This document shows, piece by piece, positions 43,050 through 53,150 of a stretch of DNA of 64,000 nt; within the stretch, counting starts at the first letter, position 1; the number at the start of each line of letters is the position of its first letter. A model generated the notes under the pieces. It was given only the letters and a program-made list of their open reading frames with translations, made no database searches and was not told the origin of the DNA. The translations under genes were made by a program, and so were the position numbers. The DNA comes from Sclerotiophoma versabilis. Its lineage: Eukaryota > Ascomycota > Dothideomycetes > Pleosporales > Didymellaceae. The stretch spans positions 372,001 to 436,000 of the forward strand of contig JAAROD010000004.1 in assembly GCA_012274445.1 (NCBI GenBank), in the 5' to 3' direction.

Positions 43050-45059
43050 TTACTCCAGCAAGATAGGCCCAGGATCGTACTTGTCTAGAAGCTGGCCATG
43101 CATGACTCCATAAATGTAGCACTCATCAACCAACTTGTGCCAACGATTCGCAGCTGGCGTAAGTAAAAATGGCACAGCTGCACCAGAAAATATGCAACAC
43201 AAATCGCCCACCTCAACGAGGTCGCCTTCACCAAGTCCCAGTCTCCCCTCGCGCGTTAAGAAAAGGCTTTTTCCTTCACTGAAATAGTTCAACAGATCCA
43301 TGACTCCAACTGCTATTGCGCTAGTCTCTTCATTGACAGTAACTCCTTCGCCCGTGGATGTCGTTCCAAGATATTCTGTGCGCGCAGCCTCGCAATACGC
43401 TTTAAATTGCGCTCGATGTCTTTCCACTCCATCTCTTGGATGCATACGGCTTGCCTTTAAGGTCATTGTGAAAGCGTCTTCGTCTAGCTTATGCCCTAAA
43501 GTCTCAGCTGCCAACGATGCCACTCTCCAAAGTCGGTCAAGTGATGGCTCATCGCTTAAAGAATTTTCTCGATTGCGGAACCGATGTAGAGTAAATTCCT
43601 TTGGGCCGATGGGAGCTGATTTCCAGATGACAGAATCAAAAATGAACCCATCAACTTGCAAAGTTCTTCCTCTTCGAGGTCTCGCAAGGAAATGATGGAT
43701 CGGACCGCCGGCTCTATAAGATAATCCAGGGTCTGCCAGCATGCCATGCCGATCGTATGCATCCCAGTAGGGTACCCATGAGGGACGATTAGACTTGACG
43801 ATTGCGTGTCTATCGTAATTTTTTACGCGGCTCAGCAACCAAGGTCCTTCTCTAGGGTGTTTCACCAGCGTGCATGCTACTCGGTGCCAAAGCTCTTCTT
43901 TGGACAAGAAATAGTCAGCGTCGACGATCGACTGTCGGGCGGTATCCTTTGCGAGAGGACAGTCGAGAAAGGCAAAGAAGTGATCGCGGGGGTCAGTTGC
44001 CTCGAGGCCTCTTCCCGCATGTAACACTGAGGAAAACGTCGTCTTAAACCATCTTCTAGCTTCATGTGACAACCCCGGCTTCGACTCCTGCCACCGGAGA
44101 GCATCTCCATAATAGCAATGCATGTGCTGAAAGTCTGACGATAAATTACCGCATTTACCGAGTCCGTGACCGAATATAATCAATTCCAGATCGACATACT
44201 GTGCGCACCACAATGATATCTCGTAAACCTCCGCAATATCGATATGCTGGGAGCCCCAGAACATACGACACTCTTTCGCTAGTGCACACTCTTGCACGGT
44301 CCATGCGCGTTGAAACCATGGAAGATTTATCAACATATTTAATCTGTTCCATGATGTTCTATCCACGGGTATCGGATGGGGTTCCTTCAATCTTGGCATG
44401 GAGTCGTACTGTCTACCATGCCGCTCAAATACGTCGTCGAGATAGTCATTTACTTCTTGGATCATAGCAAAACAGTCTGCGGCAAGTCCCTCGGGATCAT
44501 CACCTAGCCAGACTAGAACTTTCATGGCATTTCGGAAGACCTTCCCCATGCTTCCGACCTGATGACCCTTTTCCGCGAGGTTCTTCTGATTGATACAGAG
44601 AGCGTCTGCCCACAGTCTTCTGACGGTTCGAGGATGGCGAAATTGCCGCAGTGCTTGTCCGAGATTTCTGGTGATCGAGAGGGTAAAGTTGTTGCAAGTA
44701 ACTTCAACCGTGTCTGTGGGATCGCCCCAAACATACGATATCGCTGCGTACTTGTTTTTCGCGCGCCTGTGGGTTTGAATCTCTAAATCACATTCTATGT
44801 CATCCTCGTATTGTCCAGGATGTAAGATGAGGATCCTAAAGTAGTTGCCTTCTGGAAGTGGTTCGTATATTGGAGGCCATATCTCTGTGTTCTCCGTAAG
44901 ATCGCTGTCGCGGTCTGAGTGGGAAGTTGTTTCGTAGGCAAGAGGGTAATCGAATTCGTTCTGCTTTCCCTTGCCTTTCGACATGTCGAGTTGTTGTGCG
45001 ACAGGGTCTGGTGTCGGGGACAGCGGTGGGGCAAGGCTGAGGATTATAAGCGCATGCAT
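43050..45059 (-). CDS. Heterokaryon incompatibility (HET) domain protein
   Basis: A single exon of 669 residues. The HET domain (PF06985) begins near residue 104 with YAAISYVWGDP, followed by a LWADALCINQ block near 149-158 and the KVLVWLGDD block about 30 residues later, the three classical conserved blocks. The rest is a long helical region without ankyrin or WD repeats. HET proteins trigger cell death when incompatible fungal individuals fuse, and the domain resembles TIR domains. The start is uncertain: the ATG at 45059 opens the frame, but the ATG at 44984 (MSKGKG) would remove a 25-residue Pro/Leu-rich leader and is equally plausible. It starts 120 bp from the end of the upstream NmrA-like gene. 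Allelic partner and specificity are unknown. Confidence 0.85.
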   Translation of the reverse strand: MHALIILSLAPPLSPTPDPVAQQLDMSKGKGKQNEFDYPLAYETTSHSDRDSDLTENTEIWPPIYEPLPEGNYFRILILHPGQYEDDIECDLEIQTHRRAKNKYAAISYVWGDPTDTVEVTCNNFTLSITRNLGQALRQFRHPRTVRRLWADALCINQKNLAEKGHQVGSMGKVFRNAMKVLVWLGDDPEGLAADCFAMIQEVNDYLDDVFERHGRQYDSMPRLKEPHPIPVDRTSWNRLNMLINLPWFQRAWTVQECALAKECRMFWGSQHIDIAEVYEISLWCAQYVDLELIIFGHGLGKCGNLSSDFQHMHCYYGDALRWQESKPGLSHEARRWFKTTFSSVLHAGRGLEATDPRDHFFAFLDCPLAKDTARQSIVDADYFLSKEELWHRVACTLVKHPREGPWLLSRVKNYDRHAIVKSNRPSWVPYWDAYDRHGMLADPGLSYRAGGPIHHFLARPRRGRTLQVDGFIFDSVIWKSAPIGPKEFTLHRFRNRENSLSDEPSLDRLWRVASLAAETLGHKLDEDAFTMTLKASRMHPRDGVERHRAQFKAYCEAARTEYLGTTSTGEGVTVNEETSAIAVGVMDLLNYFSEGKSLFLTREGRLGLGEGDLVEVGDLCCIFSGAAVPFLLTPAANRWHKLVDECYIYGVMHGQLLDKYDPGPILLE

Positions 45060-45178
45060 GTCAGCTGCACCTTCTCGCTAAGATGGCAGGCTACCGGCTC
45101 CTACACAACATCCATCTACCTATCTTTCCAACTATCCCAACGACCAACTCAACCATGGCTTACCGTCAAGCGATACCG

Positions 45179-45949
45179 TCAAGGCAACCATCCATGCAAC
45201 CACGGACACAGATAATACAACAACCCCTTCCCTAACAGCAGCGGCGCCCACCACTCAAGCCTCGCCTTCCTCCCCTCCCTCAACACAACACTAACATGCT
45301 TGCCATCCCACCTCGCATCCACATCCGCAACCTCGATCATCCCGGCCGCTAAGTCCAAAAAACTTATGAACGTCTGCTGCGCCTCCGTACTAAGCTTGTG
45401 CCCTTGTTGCACATCATGCGTCAGCCCGCCCGGCATCACGAACGTCATATCAAGCCAGTCTTCGTGTTTGCGGAGGTAGGCCTCAGCTCGCACAAGATCG
45501 TCGTAGATATACGCATTGGCGGCATACATGATGTTGTGTACGAAGCCGGGCACGGTTCTCCAGAACTTGTCGTCTAGGCTAGCGGAACTGAGCACGATCA
45601 GACGAGGCGGTTTGAAGTGCGGATCCTGCGCTTTGAGTGCCTGCAATGCTGATATGACCGCGTGTGCGGTGTCGATTGAGATGCTAACGCCGGGGATGTT
45701 TTCGGTGACGGCTACGGTCAGGAAAACGGCGCGTGTACTTTTGAGGCATTGCGAGAGGGCTGAGATGTCTGAGATGTTGCTTTCGAAGACTTGGATGTTG
45801 GGATTTGAAGATAGACGGGGATAGGACTTTTCCAGCTTTGCGCGTGAGCGTACAAGAAGATTGATCTTGTTCTTGGGGGATTTGCCCAGGAGCTCGAGGA
45901 TGCTGCCGCCGACCTGGCCTGTTGCTCCTAGGATTGCGTACGATGACAT
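45179..45949 (-). CDS. NmrA-like / atypical short-chain dehydrogenase NAD(P)-binding protein
   Basis: A single exon of 256 residues. The ATG at 45949 is chosen because the longer frame to 46012 begins with TTG. The N-terminus YAILGATGQVGGSIL has the G-x-x-G-x-x-G dinucleotide-binding loop of NmrA/atypical SDR proteins, with LLVRSRAKL after the second strand marking an NADP-type basic patch. The region LIVLSSASLDD occupies the third-strand active-site position, and there is no YxxxK pair at the usual place. The C-terminal part is hydrophobic (WWAPLLLGKGLLYYL). Probably a redox sensor or an oxidoreductase in the cytosol; substrate unknown. Confidence 0.75.
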   Translation of the reverse strand: MSSYAILGATGQVGGSILELLGKSPKNKINLLVRSRAKLEKSYPRLSSNPNIQVFESNISDISALSQCLKSTRAVFLTVAVTENIPGVSISIDTAHAVISALQALKAQDPHFKPPRLIVLSSASLDDKFWRTVPGFVHNIMYAANAYIYDDLVRAEAYLRKHEDWLDMTFVMPGGLTHDVQQGHKLSTEAQQTFISFLDLAAGMIEVADVDARWDGKHVSVVLREGRKARLEWWAPLLLGKGLLYYLCPWLHGWLP

Positions 45950-46554
45950 GGTAGGATACTGGATTTTGCAGAAGATGCCCAAGGTTATGCGGGCGATTAT
46001 AATAGTTAGCAAAGCGTCTCGTTTAAGTACTCAATGACATTGGGTAGGTATGCGACCAGCGCACACAATATGACGAGAACATCGGGGACAACGCAATGCC
46101 TTCCTTGCGATGAACATCCTCACGGGCGCCGTGGCGCGCGGAGCGCAGCTGTAGCGAATGATCCACGCAACGTCGTGAAGCAACATTTTTACGGTCGAGG
46201 ATTGCACGCGTTCCGGGTCCGATATACCAAGCGCATCTACATGGCCTTGGTATGGTAGTCACCAATCGGAGCAGTACCAGGCGTTCCATCACAGATCCAC
46301 TACGTCATATCGGCGTTCCGCAACTGCACCACCGACAGGAACTACATCGCACTTGACCATAAGCTCATAGACTGCCTGGAGTCCTCACTTGGCTTCAACA
46401 GCAGTTCGCCATGACAGATACCAACCAAACGCAGAATTAATAAAAGCTGCGTACGGACACCTGACAACCATAGGGCTAAACACAAGCTCAAGCCCGCAAA
46501 GCAAAGAGGGCTACTACCAGCATCACATCGTCTAGAAACCCAAGACCAAGCACC

Positions 46555-47171
46555 ATGGAGTCGAATACGTTTACACCCCTCGTGCAGACGCTCCAGATCA
46601 CAGTAGCAACCTCTCTGATCTTCCTCGGCGGTACGCAACACGCAACCCCGGGCCTTCGGACTCTCGGGTGATCCGTCTTCTTGCACACAAAAAAAAACCC
46701 CCCTGTACTAACACATACACACACACAGGCCTCTCCTCCTGCCTCTCCCTCTGGGTCCTCCCGCTAACCGCCCTCCTCCCACCGCATCTCGCCTGCAGGC
46801 AATTCATCCAAACCGTAACATGGGGTATGCACTACTTACAATCGTCTTCCCGTATCCTCGCCTTTTCTCTCCTGCTTACCACGATTCTAACCTCCCGGCT
46901 TCCTGACCCGGTGCAGGCTGAGCAGTGGAAGACTTGGGCTACAGCGTTGGCCGTGTTAGTTCCAGTAGCGCCGTACGAGGTGTATTGCATTTTTCCAATC
47001 AACGATCGAGTGGAGGAGATTGAGGAGGAAGTCAAAGGAGGTAAGGATGAAAAGGCGGCGAAGAGGGAATTGAAGGAGTTGTTTGATAAGTGGCAGTTTC
47101 GCAATCTTGGACGCGTTGGAATACCGCTTGTTGCCGGGGTTGTGGGGTGGCTGGGTATTGTCAGGCGGTGA
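46555..47171 (+). CDS. DUF1772 (anthrone-oxygenase-like) membrane protein
   Basis: Two exons, 46555-46630 and 46729-47171, joined across a 98-bp intron (GTACGC...TACTAAC...ACAG, containing an A-run and a CA repeat) give 172 residues. Hydrophobic segments are near 10-30, 30-48, 66-82, 95-112 and at the C-terminus (VGIPLVAGVVGWLGIV). The GGLSSCLSLWVLP start and the later VPVAPYEVYCIFPINDRVEE segment fit the P-x-x-x-x-x-x-P-x-N-D pattern of DUF1772. Some family members are anthrone oxygenases in polyketide clusters, but no polyketide gene is present here, so the role is open. Confidence 0.7.
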
Positions 47172-47786
47172 AGAGACGGCGAGGAGGGGTGGGAGTGAGT
47201 TGGTTGCTTGACGAATACAGTGCGTATGGGTGTCATTTCGACTACTTTTAGTTCTGTTCTGATTCAGAAGTACTTAAAGGGGTGTTGCTCTAAAAGCTCA
47301 TAGTGCCACATCACACAATTAACTTTGATACGTTCAAAGGGTTTGGAGATACCTCAGGCAACATTGATGTAATTGCACAGAAAAGCATTCGAGCTACATA
47401 CCCTCTAGAAGATGGGTGAAGTGTAGTTTAATTGCGCACAGTTGGTACGGTGGGACAGGAGACGGTAAGGGTTTTTCTTGAGAGGCTGGTTTCGAGATTC
47501 CACTCGCACTTTTCCGCCTCGCAGATTAAGATGTAGAAATAGACAGCGAGATATCAAACCATCAGACAGTCAGGAAGGCATTTGTAATAAGCAAGGTAAG
47601 TTGTCGGGTAGATATGCAACGACAGATCAACGGTTAGGTGGATTTGATGGAGTGGAACGGGCGAATGGTGACAGGCACCCAGCATTACAAGATGTTATTA
47701 CCGCGTTGAGCGCGCCATGACGAAGCTGAAGAGGAGTATTTGTCCTACCGAATGCTGAAGAAATCTACATGTTCGCCGCGAATCGT
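47172..47786. other. Intergenic, no gene recognised
   Basis: Convergent 3' ends of the DUF1772 gene and the UBE2O-like gene. A short plus-strand frame at 47478-47720 shows nothing recognisable. Confidence 0.5.
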
Positions 47787-50700
47787 CTATACTTTGCCTT
47801 GCTTGAGCGCCTCCAGCTTTTCCACCTGCCTCTTGAGCATGACCACAGCTCCCAGACTGATTGTCCGCAGACCGTCACGTTCTCCTTCCTCGCCGGCGTT
47901 AGTGCTACGCTCGACGACGTCTTTTGCTGCCTCGATGGCTTTGTCAAGCAGGTGTGGTGCGTCTGATGCGTCACTTCGGTACAAATACTGCAGCTCCTGC
48001 GAAAACGGTTCGATTGTGTTGCTAAGCGCGTGGTTGATGAAAGCCCTTGCACGAAAGTACGCTCGCTCGGTATACAGGGCGGAGCTCAGCCTTGTCTCTG
48101 GCGCTGCGCGCTGAACGTCGTAGCCTGCTTCGTTGTAGTAAGGATCCTTGACAAGCACCAGTCCCATGATGGACACAAGGACCTGCAACAATGTGCTCTT
48201 TGCCGGGCTCCAGCTCTCATTTCGCTCGTCGGTGTGCCACGTCCCCAGCAAGCTGAGACATATCTTACCGTCCTCGTACAGATTAGGGTTGACGGGGCCG
48301 TTTCCGTTTGTCCAGCTGTGAAAGAATGCTTCAGGTGGCGCCTGTGGGTATGAGGAACCAAGGTGAAAGTCAATAACGAAAGGCGCATATTCATAGGGCG
48401 TGTCGCTTGGGCCGATGATGAGCACTCGGATGAGATCAAGGCGCGATTCCCAGGTGCGGACGAAAATATTCGGTGGTAGAGAGCCTCGAAGAATCTTGTG
48501 CTCCTTCGCGATGCGACGCATGAACGCTGATGAGGAAGTGGATGTGTTGTGCAGGTAGTGGTGGCTAGAGGGTGGTAACGTGTCGAGGATGAGGAATGGC
48601 GCTGGTGCGTCTGTTGATGACTCTGCACTGGCCTGTAGCTCAGATGCTGCACCATTCATTGCATGTTGTGCCGAGTCTGTCGGTTCTGAGTTTGCAGTAG
48701 GGTCCGGTGTTGTTTTCGACGTGTCGACACCGTCAACAGGTTCGAGATCAGGCATGGACGTATCGTCGTCGTCATCATCATCATCATCCTCTTCCTCCTC
48801 CTCTGCTTCCTCCTCGTCTTCTGTTGACCAGTCTGCCTCGTCTCCAACGGGCGGCTCACCCTCCATACCTTCGTACTCAATCCACATCTCGTTGAAAGAA
48901 GCAGAGTCAAAGTCGGACATGTCTTCTTCTGAGTCTTCGATTGAGTCGCCGTCCAGCTCTTGCATATTGAGGAACTCATTGTCCATATCAGTGCTGTAGG
49001 CCAAGGTGACATTCTCGTACGCCACTACGATGTCGATGACAGGTTTTGCAGCACCCAGTCGGATGGTGACCCTGCCGTCTAAGCCGAGGTCAACAACCTC
49101 ACCAAACCAGATTGGGCCGGTGACATTCGACAGATCGTTCTGGATACCAGAGGGATGGACCAGTACAAAGTCGCCTCTTCGCCGTGTCAAGGCTGGAGAC
49201 GAGTATATATCATAAAGACTGACATCCTCAGCAATCTCGCACAGTTCGCCTGTAGTCGCTGGGCGCAGCAGATCAGCGCCAAAAAACTTGATTTCATGGT
49301 TCTTGAACCAACGGACACTTGCTATGCGGTCTCGCGACTTTACTTCCTGGACCACGCCTACTTTCGAGGGCTCCTTCATCCATTGCCCGACTTGATCAGG
49401 TGAGTTACTGGCCTTGTCTTCCTTGCTGCAAATGATTTCTGCTGGCCACACTTCGTCGTCGTCCTCGACATTCGGATCTGGTATGAGTGACGAGCTTACG
49501 TCTTCGGTGATGGTCAGGTCTTGCCATTGGACAGTGACCTGAGTGTGTGTCTGCATGACAAGGAAAACGTTCATGTCATAACCAAGTGTCTCTGTTCGAG
49601 GTAGTTTGCTGACCTTGCCTTGTGGGTATCCATTTGGTAGTGTGTGGGTTCCATCGTACTTGACAGCAGCGCCTGCAAGGTCCTTGAAGCGTACACGATC
49701 GCCAACAGCCACGTCGGTGACATGATATGTACGGTCCTTTCCGTTGGCCGATAGTGGAAGGGTGGCTGCAGCGCCGGCAGCGGCATCGTAGCGGTAGAAG
49801 ATTGGGCTTTCGAACTCGTCTCGACCAAGGTTTGCGGGTGGCTCTTCTGCTGCATATTGTGTGTCTTGGGCGCCGATGCTCCTTGCTAGCCACTGCACGT
49901 CGATCTCAAGAGGCCTTGTCTCGACGACCATGCCTTCAGGTTTGATGTTCGGATCGAAGGCACCGTACCTCCACAGCCCTCGTCGTAGGTTGCCCTTCTT
50001 GGTCCGGACGGTGTCGCCGACGCTGAGGCGCTCGACTGTGATCTCGTCGTGCTCCAGCTCAGCTGGGTCTTCGACGACTACAACAGAGTTGTTCGACAGC
50101 TTGATGGCCACTTCGTCATAGACGTTCTCGATGCGGCCCACCCAATCGCCATAGACGACGATGGCGCCTTCCACGTATTCGTGGACGTTGAGAAGCTCGT
50201 TGGCGGGTATATTCCGGATGGAGAGGTCGTCGGTGGTGGCTTGTGTGATCTGGCCGCCCTGGAAGTGGGTGGCTGGGAAGAGAGTGCAGACAGCGTTTGT
50301 GCCGATGACGGTGCCACTCATGTGGTCCTCGGCCCTCCTCTTGACCACGTCGCCGACGTACAGCGCTCGGTCGAGCAGCTGCAGCTGTGGCTCTGGTATG
50401 AGCTCTGTCTTCAGCTGAGTCTGCCATGAGACCAGCACCGTGCCTCGCGGTGGGATGCCCGTCTTCATGAACTTGTGGAACTCTGCCAGCGGGATGTCGG
50501 GGTGGCGGTCAATGTCCTCGCCATAGTCGCGCTGCGGGCGGGGCTCGTGCGTGTCGACGTCTGTGAAGGAGCGGTCGACGACGCCCACGCTGTACTTGTC
50601 GTCCTTCAGGCCGACGGTGTCTTCGACGCAGAACACGACATGGTGGGTGTGTTGCATTGGTGCAGCCGAGGCGGGCAGGCTGCGGCGGCGGCGGGACGAG

Positions 50701-50951
50701 GGGGTCTCTGCGGGCTGCTGGGCGGGCTGCTGGGGCGAGGCGAAGACGCTGTCGGCCGTGAAGAAGGGCACGAGATTGTTCGACGGCGGCTGCGAGGGTG
50801 GGGCGCCGGGGGCTGCGGGGCTGCGCAGGAAGCGGTCCTGGAAGAGGCGCGATAGGAAGCCCTCAACGATGCCGCGGTCCTGGTCGGCGGGCGGGTCGGT
50901 GGCGGGCGGCGGGTGTGGTCGTGTGTCTTTGCGGGAGTCGTCGCCATCCAT
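47787..50951 (-). CDS. UBE2O-like E2/E3 hybrid ubiquitin-conjugating enzyme
   Basis: A single exon of 1054 residues. The start is the ATG at 50951 (GCCATGG); the frame runs on upstream but through the divergent promoter. The N-terminal two thirds contain repeated SH3-like/KOW-type segments (VGDVVKRR, VGDTVRTKKG, VGDRVRFKD), as in human UBE2O. A low-complexity acidic tract of Glu and Asp follows near residues 705-730. The UBC domain occupies about 815-960, with catalytic Cys898 in GKICLSLLGTW preceded by NPNLYEDG in the HPN position. UBE2O acts as a combined E2/E3 that ubiquitylates orphan and basic-patch proteins. A C-terminal coiled-coil-like helix ends the chain. Its start is 205 bp from the divergent COG8 start. 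Confidence 0.9.
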   Translation of the reverse strand: MDGDDSRKDTRPHPPPATDPPADQDRGIVEGFLSRLFQDRFLRSPAAPGAPPSQPPSNNLVPFFTADSVFASPQQPAQQPAETPSSRRRRSLPASAAPMQHTHHVVFCVEDTVGLKDDKYSVGVVDRSFTDVDTHEPRPQRDYGEDIDRHPDIPLAEFHKFMKTGIPPRGTVLVSWQTQLKTELIPEPQLQLLDRALYVGDVVKRRAEDHMSGTVIGTNAVCTLFPATHFQGGQITQATTDDLSIRNIPANELLNVHEYVEGAIVVYGDWVGRIENVYDEVAIKLSNNSVVVVEDPAELEHDEITVERLSVGDTVRTKKGNLRRGLWRYGAFDPNIKPEGMVVETRPLEIDVQWLARSIGAQDTQYAAEEPPANLGRDEFESPIFYRYDAAAGAAATLPLSANGKDRTYHVTDVAVGDRVRFKDLAGAAVKYDGTHTLPNGYPQGKVSKLPRTETLGYDMNVFLVMQTHTQVTVQWQDLTITEDVSSSLIPDPNVEDDDEVWPAEIICSKEDKASNSPDQVGQWMKEPSKVGVVQEVKSRDRIASVRWFKNHEIKFFGADLLRPATTGELCEIAEDVSLYDIYSSPALTRRRGDFVLVHPSGIQNDLSNVTGPIWFGEVVDLGLDGRVTIRLGAAKPVIDIVVAYENVTLAYSTDMDNEFLNMQELDGDSIEDSEEDMSDFDSASFNEMWIEYEGMEGEPPVGDEADWSTEDEEEAEEEEEDDDDDDDDDTSMPDLEPVDGVDTSKTTPDPTANSEPTDSAQHAMNGAASELQASAESSTDAPAPFLILDTLPPSSHHYLHNTSTSSSAFMRRIAKEHKILRGSLPPNIFVRTWESRLDLIRVLIIGPSDTPYEYAPFVIDFHLGSSYPQAPPEAFFHSWTNGNGPVNPNLYEDGKICLSLLGTWHTDERNESWSPAKSTLLQVLVSIMGLVLVKDPYYNEAGYDVQRAAPETRLSSALYTERAYFRARAFINHALSNTIEPFSQELQYLYRSDASDAPHLLDKAIEAAKDVVERSTNAGEEGERDGLRTISLGAVVMLKRQVEKLEALKQGKV

Positions 50952-51156
50952 GGCAGCGTCGCTGCAGGCCACCGGGCGGGCATGTGAAGAAAGGTCGCGT
51001 CGCTTCCAGCGGATAGGGCTTAGCGTGCAGCAGCAGGGCAGGGGTCGCGCGCCCTCGCCGTCACCTCCGCCTTGGCCGCAAACACGCCGTCGTGATACGT
51101 CGACGGCGCCGTGGGCTCTCTGACGCCGGACGACACTCTCGCAGCCCGCAGCCGCC

Positions 51157-52632
51157 ATGGCCGACCCCCTCTACGACCTGCTCGCGCCCTACTTCGCCGC
51201 CCACGACGCCGCCCCGCCGCCCTCGCCCACCGACGCTGCCACCAACGCATACCTCGCCCGCTTGACGACCCTCCCGCTCGCCGCCCTCGCCGCCTCCGAG
51301 CCGCAGTCGCTGTCGCAGAGCTCGCAGTCGGTCCTGCGGTCGCTGCAGGCTCTCTCCAAACGCTCCCACAGCCCAATCATCACCTCGACCGACCACCTGC
51401 TGCGCCTCCGAGACACGCTGCCACGCATTGGACAGCATGCAGCCACCATACAGGCAGAGCTGCCTGGCCTCGAGACAGCAGTGCAGGGGTTTGCAGACAA
51501 GTACAGCAAGAGCGGAGACAATGCTATGCTGGACAGACGGAGGAGGGCCATGCTGCTGTCCCGCAACATGGACCGTGTAGCCGACGTGCTGGAGCTGCCG
51601 ACCCTGCTGTCGTCCGCCATCTCATCGTCGACCGCTGCCGCCCAGGCCACCTCTGGCACCAGTTCAGCCACCTCCAACGCCAACTACGCCTCTGCATTGG
51701 ACCTCCACGCCCACATCAAACGCCTGCACACGCTGTACCCCGACTCGCACCTCGTCTCGTCCCTTGCCGCCCAGGCAGAGCAGGAGATGAAGACAATGAC
51801 CACCAACCTCATTGCCTCTCTACACTCTCAGGGCATCAAACTGGCAGGCGCCATGCGGACCGTCGCCTGGCTGAGACGTGTCGCCCCAGAGCTCGACGAA
51901 GCATGGTCGACAAAGCAGACCGGCATCGGCAGTGGTGAGGGCAGCTTGGGCGCCCTGTTTTTGGTCTGCAGACTGGGCTGTCTCGAGTCCATGCTTGCTG
52001 CGCTTGACCCTCTACGCGAGCTTGCCGACCAGGAGACAGACCGACGCCTGGCTGGTAATGCCAAGATCGAGGGCCGCTGGTCCGCTGGCCAACAAACCGA
52101 GAAGTACTTGAAGAAGTACCTTGAAGTCTTTCGAGAGCAGAGCTTTGCTGTCATCTCCATGTACAAGAGCATCTTCCCCTCCGCGCTACCAGCTCCAGCA
52201 CAAGATGACACTGCACCTGCCATCAAGCCTGCAACTGAATCGAACCCACTGCAGCCCATTCCCTCGGCTTTGGCGACTTTTCCTTTGCACTTGGTGGAAA
52301 TGCTGTTTGACACATTGCGCGAGTATCTTCCCAATGTCAGAGATCGCTCAGCAAGGGATTCGCTCCTCACCCAGGTTTTGTACTGCGCCGGCTCGCTTGG
52401 CAGGCTTGGTGGGGACTTCAGCATGATGATTGCGCTTCTGGAAGAAGATCTGAAGGCTGAGCTGGACGACCAGGATGAAGCAACCACCAAGGCACAAGAG
52501 GCAGAAGAAGAGTGGGTCGAGGTTATGAAGAAGCACCGTGTGCAAGCCTCCAGGCTGGAACTGCTGGCATCAGGGGTTGGCACTGGCAGGACAAGCAGTC
52601 CCATCGAGAGAGTTGTCAGCCCACTCAAATGA
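51157..52632 (+). CDS. COG8: Conserved oligomeric Golgi complex subunit 8 (Dor1-like)
   Basis: A single exon of 491 residues from an ATG in GCCATGG context. The chain is predicted to be almost fully helical. The central region with LDLHAHIKRLHTLYPDS, the LHSQGIKLAGAMRTVAWLRR block near 230-247 and the LFLVCRLGCLESMLAALDPL block matches the Dor1/COG8 family. COG8 belongs to lobe B of the COG tether, which directs retrograde vesicles within the Golgi. The N-terminal 50 residues are Ala/Pro-rich. The C-terminal 70 residues include an acidic helix (EEDLKAELDDQDE). It shares a short divergent promoter with the UBE2O-like gene. Confidence 0.85.
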   Translation: MADPLYDLLAPYFAAHDAAPPPSPTDAATNAYLARLTTLPLAALAASEPQSLSQSSQSVLRSLQALSKRSHSPIITSTDHLLRLRDTLPRIGQHAATIQAELPGLETAVQGFADKYSKSGDNAMLDRRRRAMLLSRNMDRVADVLELPTLLSSAISSSTAAAQATSGTSSATSNANYASALDLHAHIKRLHTLYPDSHLVSSLAAQAEQEMKTMTTNLIASLHSQGIKLAGAMRTVAWLRRVAPELDEAWSTKQTGIGSGEGSLGALFLVCRLGCLESMLAALDPLRELADQETDRRLAGNAKIEGRWSAGQQTEKYLKKYLEVFREQSFAVISMYKSIFPSALPAPAQDDTAPAIKPATESNPLQPIPSALATFPLHLVEMLFDTLREYLPNVRDRSARDSLLTQVLYCAGSLGRLGGDFSMMIALLEEDLKAELDDQDEATTKAQEAEEEWVEVMKKHRVQASRLELLASGVGTGRTSSPIERVVSPLK

Positions 52633-52949
52633 ATTCGGCAGCCACTTTCACTCCGCGTCAACCTGTACAGGTCCTACCTCCAAGCCTGCTGCATCTTGTG
52701 CTTAGTTTGTGTACGCCCTATTCACCCCTCAGAGCGCAAAATCTGTGGTACGCGCCTGGATGGAAATTCTGCAATAAAAGACTACATCTAAGAAGCGCAA
52801 GTCGTTCCTGGATGTATAGAGAAAGGTGCGAGTCAGATTGGCATCTGAGAAAGACCTTCGACAGGGCCCAGCATTACCTTTCCCTGCAGACCAACTCTGG
52901 GGAAGACTGTGCAGCAACCAGCCGAACAGTTCGCGCGTAATGGAGCGTC

Positions 52950-53150
52950 GTGGGCGTCAAGTGGCTCAAGCACGCGGAGCAGGAAAGTAGAAAGAGACGG
53001 TTTGGTGTTGGCGATGGACAGCGTCTGAGTGAAGATGTACCAAGCGCTCCGTTAGAGGAGCTGTTCGAGCGGCCACACGTTCAGCTCGTAATGCGCGACA
53101 TCGAGAACAACATCAAGCCAGCATCGCGATCGGTCATTGAAGGAGGATAG
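52950..53150 (+). other. Possible terminal exon of a small unknown protein
   Basis: A frame of 66 codons ends at 53150; it opens with GTG and has a TAA just upstream, so an upstream exon is needed. Its sequence looks coding: VKWLKHAEQESRKRRFG, then VPSAPLEELFERPHVQLVM and an IENNIKPASRS end, a charged helical composition unlike nearby frames. Possible acceptors are the AG at about 52944-52945 or the CAAG near 52959. I could not fix the first exon and do not recognise the family. Confidence 0.25.

Noticed and set aside
46825..46916. Possible second intron in the DUF1772 gene (GTATGC...GCAG with a CTAAC-like site)
   Set aside because: Its 92-bp length would shift the frame away from the conserved downstream segment, so the unspliced reading is better.
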